A DNA stretch of 48,035 nt. Source: Verrucomicrobiaceae bacterium E54. GTDB taxonomy: Bacteria > Verrucomicrobiota > Verrucomicrobiia > Verrucomicrobiales > Akkermansiaceae. The first letter of the stretch is position 1. Each line of letters opens with the position of its first letter. A model generated the notes under the pieces. That model was not told where the DNA came from and made no database searches. It saw nothing but the letters and a program-made list of their open reading frames with translations. Of this stretch, positions 17,415 through 25,824 are shown one piece after another. The stretch spans positions 1 through 48,035 of the forward strand of contig JAKZES010000043.1 in assembly GCA_022548915.1 (NCBI GenBank), in the 5' to 3' direction. A program made the translations under genes and the position numbers.

Positions 17415-18341
17415 TCAATTGGAGTTGAGGGCATTCAGGCGCGCCTGCGCCTTGTCGTGAAGCTCGCCCGACTTGGTTCTGCGGATCACTTCCTCGTAGT
17501 AGTAGCGGGCCGAGCTGTATTCGCCCTTCTTCTCGTAAAAGACGCCGATGTCGTAGGAGTTCTGCAAGTCGCGTCCCCCGATGTTCGAGATCATCCGGCG
17601 CGCTTCCGCATTGCGCTTGTGGCCCGGGAACTGGCTCAGGTAATCCTGCAGCGCCTCCTTGGCGCGGTTGAGGTTGGCCTGGTCCTGGTTTCCTTCATTC
17701 GCTTCTTCCAGCAGGATCTCACCGATGCGGAACTGGGCCTCGGGCGCCTGGGGTGAGGTCGGGTAGTTCTCGACGACTTCGCGGAAGGCGACCACCGCCT
17801 CGTTGACCTTTCCGTCGCGCACGTGGATTTCACCAATCCGGTAGTCGGCTTCGGCGGCAACCGGTGACCGGGGCGCATTGTCGGCGACCTTCTGGAGCAT
17901 GCCGATGACCTTGTTGGCCGCGAGCCCGGACTTGATGCCGAAGAAACTGTCGGAGATGTCGCCGTCGGCGGCGGAGAAGGCCAGGGCACTCTGGCGATCA
18001 AAGGCCTGCTTGTAATAGCCGCTGCCGGTGCGCTGGGCGATCAGCTTCTGATAGGCGTCGAAGGCATCGAGGGTCTCGCCTTGCTGCTCGAGCAGCTGGG
18101 CCTGCCGGAAACGGGCCTCGGCGGCCCGGTCGGAGTAGGCGATCTCGTCGGCCAACTCCTCGTAGAGCTTGATCGCCTTCTTGGTTTTGCCGGCATCTTC
18201 CGCGGTTTTCGCCTGCTGGTAGAGGGCCTCGGCCCGGGTGTTGTCGGTCGCTCCGGAGCCGACCATCGGCGGCAGGTCGTCGTTGCCGCCACACGCGGCG
18301 AGCAATGCCGCCAGCGGGAGCAGGAAAAGGATTTGGCGCAT
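17415..18341 (-). CDS. BamD-like TPR lipoprotein (outer-membrane assembly)
   Basis: A 308-residue lipoprotein. The start at 18341 gives a signal peptide with lipobox LAAC (Cys17); a longer frame upstream is not used. The mature protein is a chain of TPR helices: ALYQQAKTAEDAGKTKKAIKLYEEL, AEARFRQAQLLEQQGETLDAFDAY, a tract around 175-215 with EADYRIGEIHVRDG, then FPGHKRNAEARRMI. Terms such as AVVAFREVVENYPTSPQAPEAQFRIGE match BamD/YfiO, which helps BamA insert beta-barrels. It is slightly longer than E. coli BamD (about 245). It heads the minus-strand run with lptE and rsmI, and diverges from the TPR gene at 18539. Confidence 0.75.
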   Translation of the reverse strand: MRQILFLLPLAALLAACGGNDDLPPMVGSGATDNTRAEALYQQAKTAEDAGKTKKAIKLYEELADEIAYSDRAAEARFRQAQLLEQQGETLDAFDAYQKLIAQRTGSGYYKQAFDRQSALAFSAADGDISDSFFGIKSGLAANKVIGMLQKVADNAPRSPVAAEADYRIGEIHVRDGKVNEAVVAFREVVENYPTSPQAPEAQFRIGEILLEEANEGNQDQANLNRAKEALQDYLSQFPGHKRNAEARRMISNIGGRDLQNSYDIGVFYEKKGEYSSARYYYEEVIRRTKSGELHDKAQARLNALNSN

Positions 18342-18538
18342 GGACGGAACGCTAAGGGGGTCGGGCGGGTGCGGGAAGCGAAAATCGGGGCCCGGTCGAA
18401 TCCCGCGTTTCAGGCACCGCCCGGCACCGGGCGGTCCTGGCCGGCCCGCCCCGGTCCCGGCCATGCGACGGCTCGGGCGGCGGCGGGGGAGCGTTCATTT
18501 TGCTTGGTCCGGAAGACGGGTGCTCGCATCGTCTGGCC

Positions 18539-20209
18539 ATGCGCCCCGTGCTGATTGCGTCCATCCTCGCCACCGCCTGCCTTGCGCAGGAGGCGAAGCA
18601 GGAACCGGTGGAGTTGCCCACGGCCGAGGACCTGATTTCCGAGCGCGCGCTGCTGCCGCCGCCGACGCCACCGGCGGTGCCCAAGGGAGTGGTGATGGCG
18701 ATCAGTTCGACCGACCAACGGGCGCAGGAGTCGGTGCGCCACGGGATGGTCTGCCTGCACACCGGCTGGGACTTCGAGGCCTACCGGCACTTTTGCATGG
18801 CCCTCCGGGCGGACCCGGACTGCCTGATGGCGCACTGGGGCATCGCCCTCTCCCTGGTGCACGGCAATCTGGACATGGACGAGCAGCGCCGCGCGGCGCT
18901 GGACCGGATGCTCGCGCTGGTCGACCAGGGCGTCGGCACCGACCTGGAGAAACGCTACGTCTTCGCCCTGACCAAGTTGCTCACCGAGGGCGCGGTCGCG
19001 GCCGGGGATGCCTTTGCCAAGGCGTCCCGCGAATTTCCCGGCGACCCGCAACTCACGCTCCTGAAAAGTCTGCTCAACCGTGGCGGTTACGACCTGACCG
19101 GTGAGCCGACTCCGGATCAGCAACGCTCCGAGGCCGAGGTGGCGGAGGCTATCGAGAAGAACCCGGAGCTGACCTGGCTGCGGTACGCCTATCTTGCGAT
19201 GCGGGCCGAGGCGGCTTCGCTTGAAAAGGACCTCGAGATGGCGCGTCAGCTGGCTGCCGACGCGCCGGAGTATCCGCCCTATTTTCATTTGCTGGGCCAC
19301 TACGAGTGGCGCTGCGGGAATCACACCCGCGCGGCCAATGCCTTCGGCCACGCGGCGGACTTGTACTCGACCTGGATGCGCGACAATGGCCAGAAGGCGG
19401 TGCATTGCCCGTCGTGGACGAAATCGGAGGCCTACCGCGCCGTGGCCCTGGCATCGAAGGGCGAGTACGAGACGGCGCTGGCGATTGCCGATGGAATCTC
19501 CGCGATCGAGGTGCCGCTCGATCTGGCCACTTCCAACGGGGCCCGGATGCTCATGTGGGAGGGCAAGAGCCTGCCGATCCGAATTCTGATGCGGCGGGGC
19601 GATCCCGGGGACATGCGTCGCGCGACCAAGGTCCTGCCTCCCCTCGACGAGGTCGCGGAGCATGGCAGGAAGTCGCTCGCGCTGTGGTCCTACCAGGTTC
19701 ATTCGTCGCTCGCAGCCGGGCGGTTCGCCCTGGAGAAGGGTGAACTCGATGCGGCACGCGAGGTCTCCCGCGATCTGACCCGCATCGGCGAGAACTTCGT
19801 CAAGACCCGCGGTGTGGCCCAGGCGGCCGGCGAGGTTTCCCACTGGCTGCGTGCCTTCAAGGCCTTCGAGGTGATGGTCAGCGAGTTCCGCGGCCTGCTG
19901 ACGATGACCCTGCCGGCGGGCGAGCGCGGTGGGGCCTACAACTGGTATCGTTCCGCCGCGGACCGCCAGGTCCGGGCGACCTTGATGATGCCGCCATCGG
20001 TGCTGCTGCCGATGGAATGCCGGCTTTCCGAGTACTACGTCGACGCCGGGAATGACGAGCGAGCCGTCGAGGTGCTGCTCGAGGGCCTCGATGAGTATCC
20101 CAACGACTTCGAGTTGCTGGGCCGGTTGCTGGCCATCTTCGAGCGCAAGGGCATGGAGGAGGATGCCGAAACGGTGCGCGGGCAAATCGAGCGGCTTGCC
20201 GACGAGTAG
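18539..20209 (+). CDS. Secreted tetratricopeptide-repeat protein
   Basis: A 556-residue protein. The start at ATG 18539 was chosen because it gives a signal peptide (MRPVLIASILATACLAQ). A short Pro-rich segment (ALLPPPTPPAVP) precedes an alpha-helical solenoid with degenerate TPRs: AYRHFCMALRADPDCLMAHWGIA at about 65-90, LAADAPEYPPYFHLLGHYEWRCGNHTRAANAF at about 230-270, and a C-terminal pair (AVEVLLEGLDEYPNDFELLGRLLAIFERKG). Many Verrucomicrobia and Planctomycetes encode such exported TPR proteins of unknown role, probably for protein binding. The gene stands alone, divergent from the BamD-like gene and convergent with ispH. Confidence 0.75.
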   Translation: MRPVLIASILATACLAQEAKQEPVELPTAEDLISERALLPPPTPPAVPKGVVMAISSTDQRAQESVRHGMVCLHTGWDFEAYRHFCMALRADPDCLMAHWGIALSLVHGNLDMDEQRRAALDRMLALVDQGVGTDLEKRYVFALTKLLTEGAVAAGDAFAKASREFPGDPQLTLLKSLLNRGGYDLTGEPTPDQQRSEAEVAEAIEKNPELTWLRYAYLAMRAEAASLEKDLEMARQLAADAPEYPPYFHLLGHYEWRCGNHTRAANAFGHAADLYSTWMRDNGQKAVHCPSWTKSEAYRAVALASKGEYETALAIADGISAIEVPLDLATSNGARMLMWEGKSLPIRILMRRGDPGDMRRATKVLPPLDEVAEHGRKSLALWSYQVHSSLAAGRFALEKGELDAAREVSRDLTRIGENFVKTRGVAQAAGEVSHWLRAFKAFEVMVSEFRGLLTMTLPAGERGGAYNWYRSAADRQVRATLMMPPSVLLPMECRLSEYYVDAGNDERAVEVLLEGLDEYPNDFELLGRLLAIFERKGMEEDAETVRGQIERLADE

Positions 20210-20227
20210 ACTGGACCGGCGGAGCCG

Positions 20228-21457
20228 TCAGGCACTCCGCACCCGTTCGGCCGCGATGCCGCGCATCTCGAAGACGCGCAGGATGGTGTCCTCGATGAGG
20301 TTGCTCGGGCACGAGGCGCCGGCCGTGACCCCGATCCTGGCCGGGCCGTCGCCCAGCAGCGCGGAGGGATAGTCGCTCTGGATCTCGGTCTTCCGGTGAA
20401 GATCGAAGTGAACCAGTTGCTGGAGGTCGTCGAGGCACTTGGCGTTGCGGATGAAGAAGGTCGGCAGTTCCTGCTCGCCGATCTCGACCAGGTGGGTGGT
20501 GTTGGAGCTGTTGTAGCCGCCGACCACCAGCAGCAGGTCCATCGGCTTGCGCAGCATTTCGAAGAGCGCGTCCTGGCGCTCCTGGGTGGCCCCGCAGATG
20601 GTGTCGAAGAACTTGAAGTTCGTCTCCTCGGTGTCGCGGTCGATCACCGCCTGTTTCACCCGGCGCTGGATCTCCTCGGTTTCGCTCTTGAGCATGGTCG
20701 TCTGGTTCGCCACGCCCACGCGCTTGAGGTGCAGGTCCGGATCGAAGCCGGGCGAAAGCGCGTTCTCGAAGCGCTTGTAGAAGGCCTCCCGGTCGCCGCC
20801 CTCGCGGATGTAGCCGCACAGGAAATCGGTGTCGTCGAGCGTGAGCACCACGACGTAGTGGCCGCTGCCGTCGTCGCCCAGCGCGCGCGAGGCGGTGGCC
20901 GCCGTTTCCTCATGGCCGGCCTTGCCGTGGATGATCGAGGTCATGCCCTCCTTCACGTAGGTCTTCACCCGCCGCCACACCTTCATCACGTCGCCGCAGG
21001 TGGTGTCGACCACGTAGCATCCCTGGTCGGCGATCTTCTCCATGAAGTGGGTCGGGGCGCCGAAGGCGGGCACGATGACGACGTCCTCGGCATCGAGCTT
21101 GTCGTAGTCGTCGGACAGCTCCTGCCAGGGCAGCGAGACGATGCCCATGTCGCTGAGCTGCTTGTTGACCTCCGGGTTGTGGATGATTTCCCCGATCAGG
21201 TAGATGTTCTGTTCGGGGAAGACCCGGCGGGCGGCGTAGGCGAGGTCGATCGCGCGCTCGACGCCGTAGCAAAAACCGAACTGCTGGGCGAGGCGCACGG
21301 TGGTGTTGTCGATCGTCAGCTCGCCCCCGTGGTTGCGGATCTTCTCGACGATTGACGAGCGGTAGTGCTTCTCGACCTCGGCGGTGACTTTTTCCATCAC
21401 ATCGGGTCGGCGCACGTTCACGCGCTTTCGTTTCTCCTTTCCGGCGGGTTGCGGCAT
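20228..21457 (-). CDS. ispH: 4-hydroxy-3-methylbut-2-enyl diphosphate reductase
   Basis: A 409-residue iron-sulfur enzyme making IPP and DMAPP in the last step of the MEP isoprenoid pathway. The three cluster cysteines are C63 (GFCYGVERA), C154 (VDTTCGDV) and C288 (FDTICGATQERQDAL). HNP (about residue 93), H138 (PTHF) and the late GGYNSSNTTHL segment line the substrate pocket. The length and N-terminal extension are those of the long cyanobacterial/plant-type form rather than the about 315-residue E. coli form. It converges with the TPR gene 18 bases away. Confidence 0.95.
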   Translation of the reverse strand: MPQPAGKEKRKRVNVRRPDVMEKVTAEVEKHYRSSIVEKIRNHGGELTIDNTTVRLAQQFGFCYGVERAIDLAYAARRVFPEQNIYLIGEIIHNPEVNKQLSDMGIVSLPWQELSDDYDKLDAEDVVIVPAFGAPTHFMEKIADQGCYVVDTTCGDVMKVWRRVKTYVKEGMTSIIHGKAGHEETAATASRALGDDGSGHYVVVLTLDDTDFLCGYIREGGDREAFYKRFENALSPGFDPDLHLKRVGVANQTTMLKSETEEIQRRVKQAVIDRDTEETNFKFFDTICGATQERQDALFEMLRKPMDLLLVVGGYNSSNTTHLVEIGEQELPTFFIRNAKCLDDLQQLVHFDLHRKTEIQSDYPSALLGDGPARIGVTAGASCPSNLIEDTILRVFEMRGIAAERVRSA

Positions 21458-21521
21458 GCCGGCAATGTAGGGCGCAAGGTCCCGCTGCCAAGGGGAGAAA
21501 GCCCGGTCCGGCGCGGGCTTT

Positions 21522-23324
21522 TCAGCCGGAAGCTTCCGGGGTGGTGCCGGAAGTCCGCAGCGAATGGACGGCCACGGGTCGGGCGAAGCCCTTGAGCGTC
21601 ACCGGCTCGTGCCCGACGACCCCGAATTCCGATCCCGCCGCCCCGGCGACGGCTGAATCAACCAGCACCTCGCCGTCGCCCGCCGCGCTGCAGAGGCGGG
21701 CGGCGAGGTTCACGCGGTCGCCGAGCACGGTGTAGTTGAGTCGGTCGCTGGAACCCATGCAGCCGGCGACCAGGGGGCCGTGGGCCACCCCGATCCCGAT
21801 CCCGACGTGGCGCCCGGTCCGCTCATCCAGCGCCCGCCGCTCTTCGAGCATCGCGATGGCGCAGCGGGCCGCCCGCAGCGCATCGTCACCGCCGGACCGC
21901 GGAACTCCAAAGAGGGCCATCACCATGTCACCGACGAACTTGTCGACCACCCCGCCATGCTCGTAGACCGTCCGGGTCAGGGCGGTCATGTGCTCGTTGA
22001 GGAAATCGATCACCTCGCCCGGAGGCATGCCGTCGGTGAGGGCGGTGAATCCCCGGATGTCGCAGAACAGGACCGAGGCCTCGACCACTTCGCCCCCGAG
22101 TTCGAGTTTGCCCTCCATCAATCGCCGGGCGACGGCGGGGTCGCTGACCTTTCCGAGCACCTCGTGATAGCGTTCCTTCAGCTCGAGGTCGCGGGTCATG
22201 AGGTTGAAGGCCTCGGCGAGGTGGCCGAGTTCGTCCTTCGAGCGCACCTCGACCGCTTGGTCGAACTCGCCGCGCCGAAGCCGCTCCGTGCCGTCGACCA
22301 GTGCCGCGATCGGACGATTGAAGCGGGCCGAGAGCCACAGCGCGGCCAGTGAGGCGGCAAGCGTCGCCAGCAGTCCGAGCCCGGCGATTTTCCAGCGCAG
22401 TTCATGCACGGCGTCGAGCAGTGAACCGATCGGAAACAGCGTGACCTGATAGCCGCGGCCGAGAGGTGAGTCGGGATTCAGGCTCGCGGTGGCGAGAAGG
22501 AAGGGCTCGCCATTCAGCTCCACGAGATCCGGCTGGTCGTCGGTCCAGGTCTCCTCGCTGCGAAGGGCGGCGAGGGTGTTCCTGTCCGATTCGGAGAGCC
22601 TCGGAACGAACCACTCGTCCTCGACGACCAGCCCGGCCCGGGCCTCGCGGCCCGAGAGGGACTCGGCACGCTCGAAGATCTGCTCGTCGCGGGTCTGGGC
22701 GTCGACGCCCATGAAGAACCAGCCGAGGGCGGTGCCGCTCCCGTCGGTGACCGGGGTGACGACCACCTCCTGCACATGCCGGGACGATGGGCCGCCCCGA
22801 TCCTTCTCAACCACCACGTAGGCGACCTCCTGGGATGGCTGGCGGGCGAGCCGGCGGAGTTGTTCGGGGGATCGGCGGCGCCGGTTGGCGCGATCGGGAA
22901 GGGCGCGCCCCAGGGCGAGCGTTTCGCCATCGAGATTCACCACGCCCATCAGCGGCACGTCGCGGCTCGGGTTCCGGCTTCGGCCGGGTGGGTTCTGGCG
23001 ACCGGCGGGCAAGCGGTCGAAATCTCCCTTGCCCCGGAGTTCCTCGAAGGATCTCAGGAATTCGCCATCCCGGGGTGGACTCCCCTTGTTCTTGAGCCGT
23101 TGTCGGACCGACTCGTGCGCCGCCAGCTCCGAGCAGACATCCCGCACCTTGTCGAGACGCTCACGGCGCGCATCGAGCAAGCCCTTGACCTGCGCCTCGA
23201 AGCGTTCGTTGACCCGCTCCCGTATCAGGTTGCGGAATTCCTGCTCGGCCAGCCACAAGGCCAGCACGCTCGACCCGACCGTGAGGGTGACGAGTGAGAG
23301 AAACAGCTTCCAGCGGATGCTCAA
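21522..23324 (-). CDS. Membrane-bound class III adenylate cyclase with HAMP domain
   Basis: A 600-residue sensor cyclase. TM1 is at about 7-25, then a periplasmic region of about 280 residues with Arg/Pro-rich stretches, TM2 at about 310-332, a HAMP domain (FNRPIAALVDGTERLRRGEF ... KDELGHLAEAFNLM) and a C-terminal cyclase domain at about 410-590. Catalytic features are the metal Asp in FCDIRGFT, KFVGDMVMALFG with the base-selecting Lys and second metal Asp, and YTVLGDRVNLAARL with the transition-state Asn and Arg. The Lys/Thr pair in the purine pocket points to ATP rather than GTP. The periplasmic part probably senses an unknown signal. No CRP-type receptor is in the window. Confidence 0.88.
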   Translation of the reverse strand: MSIRWKLFLSLVTLTVGSSVLALWLAEQEFRNLIRERVNERFEAQVKGLLDARRERLDKVRDVCSELAAHESVRQRLKNKGSPPRDGEFLRSFEELRGKGDFDRLPAGRQNPPGRSRNPSRDVPLMGVVNLDGETLALGRALPDRANRRRRSPEQLRRLARQPSQEVAYVVVEKDRGGPSSRHVQEVVVTPVTDGSGTALGWFFMGVDAQTRDEQIFERAESLSGREARAGLVVEDEWFVPRLSESDRNTLAALRSEETWTDDQPDLVELNGEPFLLATASLNPDSPLGRGYQVTLFPIGSLLDAVHELRWKIAGLGLLATLAASLAALWLSARFNRPIAALVDGTERLRRGEFDQAVEVRSKDELGHLAEAFNLMTRDLELKERYHEVLGKVSDPAVARRLMEGKLELGGEVVEASVLFCDIRGFTALTDGMPPGEVIDFLNEHMTALTRTVYEHGGVVDKFVGDMVMALFGVPRSGGDDALRAARCAIAMLEERRALDERTGRHVGIGIGVAHGPLVAGCMGSSDRLNYTVLGDRVNLAARLCSAAGDGEVLVDSAVAGAAGSEFGVVGHEPVTLKGFARPVAVHSLRTSGTTPEASG

Positions 23325-23405
23325 GGTGCCTCATCCAACATGCTCGCGGGAGATCTGTCCCGCCCATTTCGGGAGAAGAAACATCCCGGGCCGGCTCTCC
23401 TCAGC

Positions 23406-24296
23406 CTACGCCAGCAACAGCACCCCGGCGATGATCCCCAGCACGCACAGCCCCTTCGAGTAGCGGTGCCTTTCGCGGAACAGAAAGATGCCCAGCAGGA
23501 ATGAGACGATCACCGAACTGCGCCGCACCGGGGAGATCAGCGAGATCAGGGCGTCGGGCTGGCTGATGGCGGCGAAGTAGAGAATGTCCGCCGCCAGCAG
23601 GGTGAAACCGATCACCGGAATCGCCCAGTGCCAGCGGAAGGGTTGGGGATCGGGTCCGCGGCGGGAAAGGATGACCGCCGGGACGAGCAGCAGCGCGAGG
23701 TCGATGGTGAACCAGGCCTGCACCGCCGAGGGCGCGATGCCGATGGTCTGGAGCAGATACTTGTCATAGAGCGCCGACACGGCCCCGGTCACCGTCGCCC
23801 CGATCATCAGGAACACGCCCTTGTCGCGATGGAAGTGGATGCCCTCCCGCCGCCCGACCAGCGAGAAGACGAAGAAGGCGACGAGGATCAGGGAGACACC
23901 GGCCCACTGGCGCGGCGTCGGTGCCTCGCCGAAAAACAGCACCGCCAGGGCGATGGTCCACATCGGCCCGGTGGCCCGGATCGGGGTGGCGATCGAGAGC
24001 GGCAGCGACTTCAGCCCGTGGTAGCCGAGCCACCAGGAGGTGCCGACCAGTGCGGCCTTGAGAAACAACAGGAAATGCTCCCGCCCACCGATCGAAGCGA
24101 CATCGAAGAAGGCGTGGGGCAGGGAGCCGGGCGAAACCGCCGACCAGGCGGCGAAGGGGATCCACACCAGCGCCGAGGCCGCCACGCCGCCGAAAAGGAC
24201 CGGCATTACCGCGTTGTCACGCAGCGCGGTTTTCTTGAGCGAATCGTAGAACCCGAGCAGCAGCGCGGATCCGACGGACAACAAGAGCCAGGACAC
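23406..24296 (-). CDS. EamA/DMT-family transporter
   Basis: A 296-residue inner-membrane protein with ten hydrophobic segments in two five-helix repeats, as in the drug/metabolite transporter superfamily. Typical pieces are FLKAALVGTSWWLGYHGL and LSIATPIRATGPMWTIALAVLFFGE at the end of the first repeat, and ISQPDALISLISPVRRSSVIVSFLLG-FLFRERH at the end of the second. The substrate cannot be told from sequence. It follows the cyclase gene on the same strand with an 81-base gap. Confidence 0.85.
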   Translation of the reverse strand: MSWLLLSVGSALLLGFYDSLKKTALRDNAVMPVLFGGVAASALVWIPFAAWSAVSPGSLPHAFFDVASIGGREHFLLFLKAALVGTSWWLGYHGLKSLPLSIATPIRATGPMWTIALAVLFFGEAPTPRQWAGVSLILVAFFVFSLVGRREGIHFHRDKGVFLMIGATVTGAVSALYDKYLLQTIGIAPSAVQAWFTIDLALLLVPAVILSRRGPDPQPFRWHWAIPVIGFTLLAADILYFAAISQPDALISLISPVRRSSVIVSFLLGIFLFRERHRYSKGLCVLGIIAGVLLLA

Positions 24297-24458
24297 CCGG
24301 CGGAGTTAGCGGGAATCGCGCCGATGGGAAGCGGGATTTCGGATCGAACTCCGAGAGTCAGACTACTGCTGCGTGTGGAGCACCGAGGCACGACTTTACG
24401 GAGCCAGCGTAACGGTGCCTTGTTGCTGCTTGGTTCAAGAAATGGTTGATTGGTCGGC

Positions 24459-24839
24459 ATGAAGCAGAGGGGGTGGTGCAAGCGGTTGCTGATGAGCCCT
24501 CCATTCTGGTTTTTCGCGACCTGCCTGGCCATTGCGACGATGAACGTCGTTGCCTCTTCGGATGGGAAGTTTCATGGCCAGTCGGCGGTGCAATCCCAAC
24601 GACTGCTGATCGGCTACATTATGGCGTGGTGGATCAGTTGGGATTCGAGGAAGAGTCTCCCCGGGTTCCCTTCGGACTGGGGGTTCCTTGCGGCAGGTGT
24701 GATTTTCCCTGTCTACTGGTTGACAACCCGTGGATGGCGCGGGTTTGGGTGGCTGCTGCTGATTGGGCTGGGGATCGCAGCGATCTTCCTTGCAGGGGAG
24801 ATGGTCAGTCCGGCGATCAATTTCGATACCGGCAGGTGA
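24459..24839 (+). CDS. Small hypothetical membrane protein
   Basis: A 126-residue protein with ATG at 24459 (an in-frame TTG lies three codons upstream). It has three or four hydrophobic segments: PPFWFFATCLAIATMNVV, RLLIGYIMAWWISW, WGFLAAGVIFPVYWLTT and GWLLLIGLGIAAIFLAGEM. It is Trp-rich with a basic N-terminus. No family recognised. Its stop is about 10 bases before a palindromic repeat. Coding is supported by the ordered membrane-segment pattern, but the length is short. Confidence 0.5.
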   Translation: MKQRGWCKRLLMSPPFWFFATCLAIATMNVVASSDGKFHGQSAVQSQRLLIGYIMAWWISWDSRKSLPGFPSDWGFLAAGVIFPVYWLTTRGWRGFGWLLLIGLGIAAIFLAGEMVSPAINFDTGR

Positions 24840-24848
24840 ATTGGTTGA

Positions 24849-24898
24849 AGGGCCAAAGGCCTGCGACATACCAGCCCGGGGCAGCGGCCCGGGTATGG
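24849..24898 (+). repeat. Paired-hairpin intergenic repeat, family R2, copy 1
   Basis: GGCC-AAA-GGCC is followed by a 12-base spacer containing ATACCAG and then CCCGGGGC/GCGGCCCGGG, that is, two hairpins separated by ATACCAG. The reverse complement of 25618-25666 has the same layout, spacer words and stems, with compensated changes. It lies just after the stop of the small membrane protein gene. Confidence 0.7.
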
Positions 24899-25034
24899 AT
24901 TGGGGAGGATACCGAGGGCTGAAGGACTGACACATTTTTGGTGGCGGCAGGGTCTCCCAAGGGCGGGATTCGAACAGGCTGTAGCAGGGACTCAGCGCTT
25001 TTCTACTAGGCTCAAAAGGGACTAGGGTGCGGGC

Positions 25035-25571
25035 GTGAAGGTGGATTGGATGCTCCCTTGTGCAGTGGCTGTTTTCTTAGACGGGTGTGTCGCCTTGCCA
25101 ATCGAATCCGACTTGAGGTCACCTCGTGAAGTCTCGAGGGACTTCATGCGGATCCTGTTCAAGAGTGAGCGCGATATTCTCACGGATGAAGCCGTCAAGA
25201 AGCGCTATTTCTCGAAGGAACTGCGTCAGGCGATCGATGACAGTCTCGCGGATGCGGCTGAGTGGACTCCGCCTCCGAACCACCCATGGCCACATCCGGC
25301 GAATCAGGATCGGTTCAATCGGACGATCTTCAATTCATGGGATCTCCCCACGACGTTCTCGCTGGGAGAGGTTGCGGAGGATGGCGATTCTGCCACGGTC
25401 GCTGTTTACTACGATTGGGGCGAGGGGACTCAGTACGAAGGAAATCGCAGAGCTACATCAGTTCGGCTTGTCTACGAATCTGAGGGCTGGCGGATCGATG
25501 ATTTGATCACCCATGAGGGTGCCTTTATTTCGGCGGGATCGCTTCGTGCTCAGCTGAAAGGTGGGGACTGA
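25035..25571 (+). CDS. Hypothetical lipoprotein, DUF3828/NTF2-like
   Basis: A 178-residue protein. The signal sequence ends in the lipobox LDGC (Cys18). The mature part begins with a helix (LRSPREVSRDFMRILF), has LTDEAVKKRYFSKELRQAIDD typical of DUF3828-like proteins, then strands (FSLGEVAEDGDSATVAVYYDWG, ATSVRLVYESEGWRIDDLI), consistent with a cone-shaped NTF2-like fold. It is anchored to a membrane by lipid. It is bracketed by inverted copies of the R2 repeat (24849 and 25618). Function unknown. Confidence 0.65.
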   Translation: MKVDWMLPCAVAVFLDGCVALPIESDLRSPREVSRDFMRILFKSERDILTDEAVKKRYFSKELRQAIDDSLADAAEWTPPPNHPWPHPANQDRFNRTIFNSWDLPTTFSLGEVAEDGDSATVAVYYDWGEGTQYEGNRRATSVRLVYESEGWRIDDLITHEGAFISAGSLRAQLKGGD

Positions 25572-25617
25572 AGAAGCATGGATCAGGCTTTCAGCTCTCG
25601 GAAATCTGGTGATGCCC

Positions 25618-25666
25618 CACCCAGGCCGTTGGCCTGGGCTGGTATCTGTCGGGCCCTTGGCCCTTG
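25618..25666 (-). repeat. Paired-hairpin intergenic repeat, family R2, copy 2 (inverted)
   Basis: Read on the minus strand this gives GGGCCAAGGGCCC, a spacer with GATACCAG, then CCCAGGCC/GGCCTGGG. It matches the 24849 copy nearly base for base, apart from changes that preserve pairing. The two copies are inverted around the lipoprotein gene. Confidence 0.7.
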
Positions 25667-25727
25667 GGATTCCATGGATGGATTGCGAGGCTGTCTGTGG
25701 TGAAGGTGCCAGGACTCCGCGCCCACG

Positions 25728-25771
25728 CCAGCGGCGCGGGCAGCAGCTCGCAAGGTGAAACCTTGCGCCAC
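25728..25771 (+). repeat. REP-like hairpin repeat, family R3, copy 1
   Basis: A GC-rich hairpin (about CGCGCC ... GGCGCG) is followed by CTCGCAAGGT-GAA-ACCTTGCGCCAC. The 29007-29053 segment has the same two-hairpin order, with CTCGCAAAGC-AGA-GCTTTGCGCCAC. Stems differ by compensatory changes and the flanks CTCGC and GCGCCAC are constant, the mark of a repeat family. Confidence 0.65.
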
Positions 25772-25824
25772 ATTTGGGAGGATGTGGGCAGCACTGGGAT
25801 GATGGCTGCGAATGATCATTTTTC

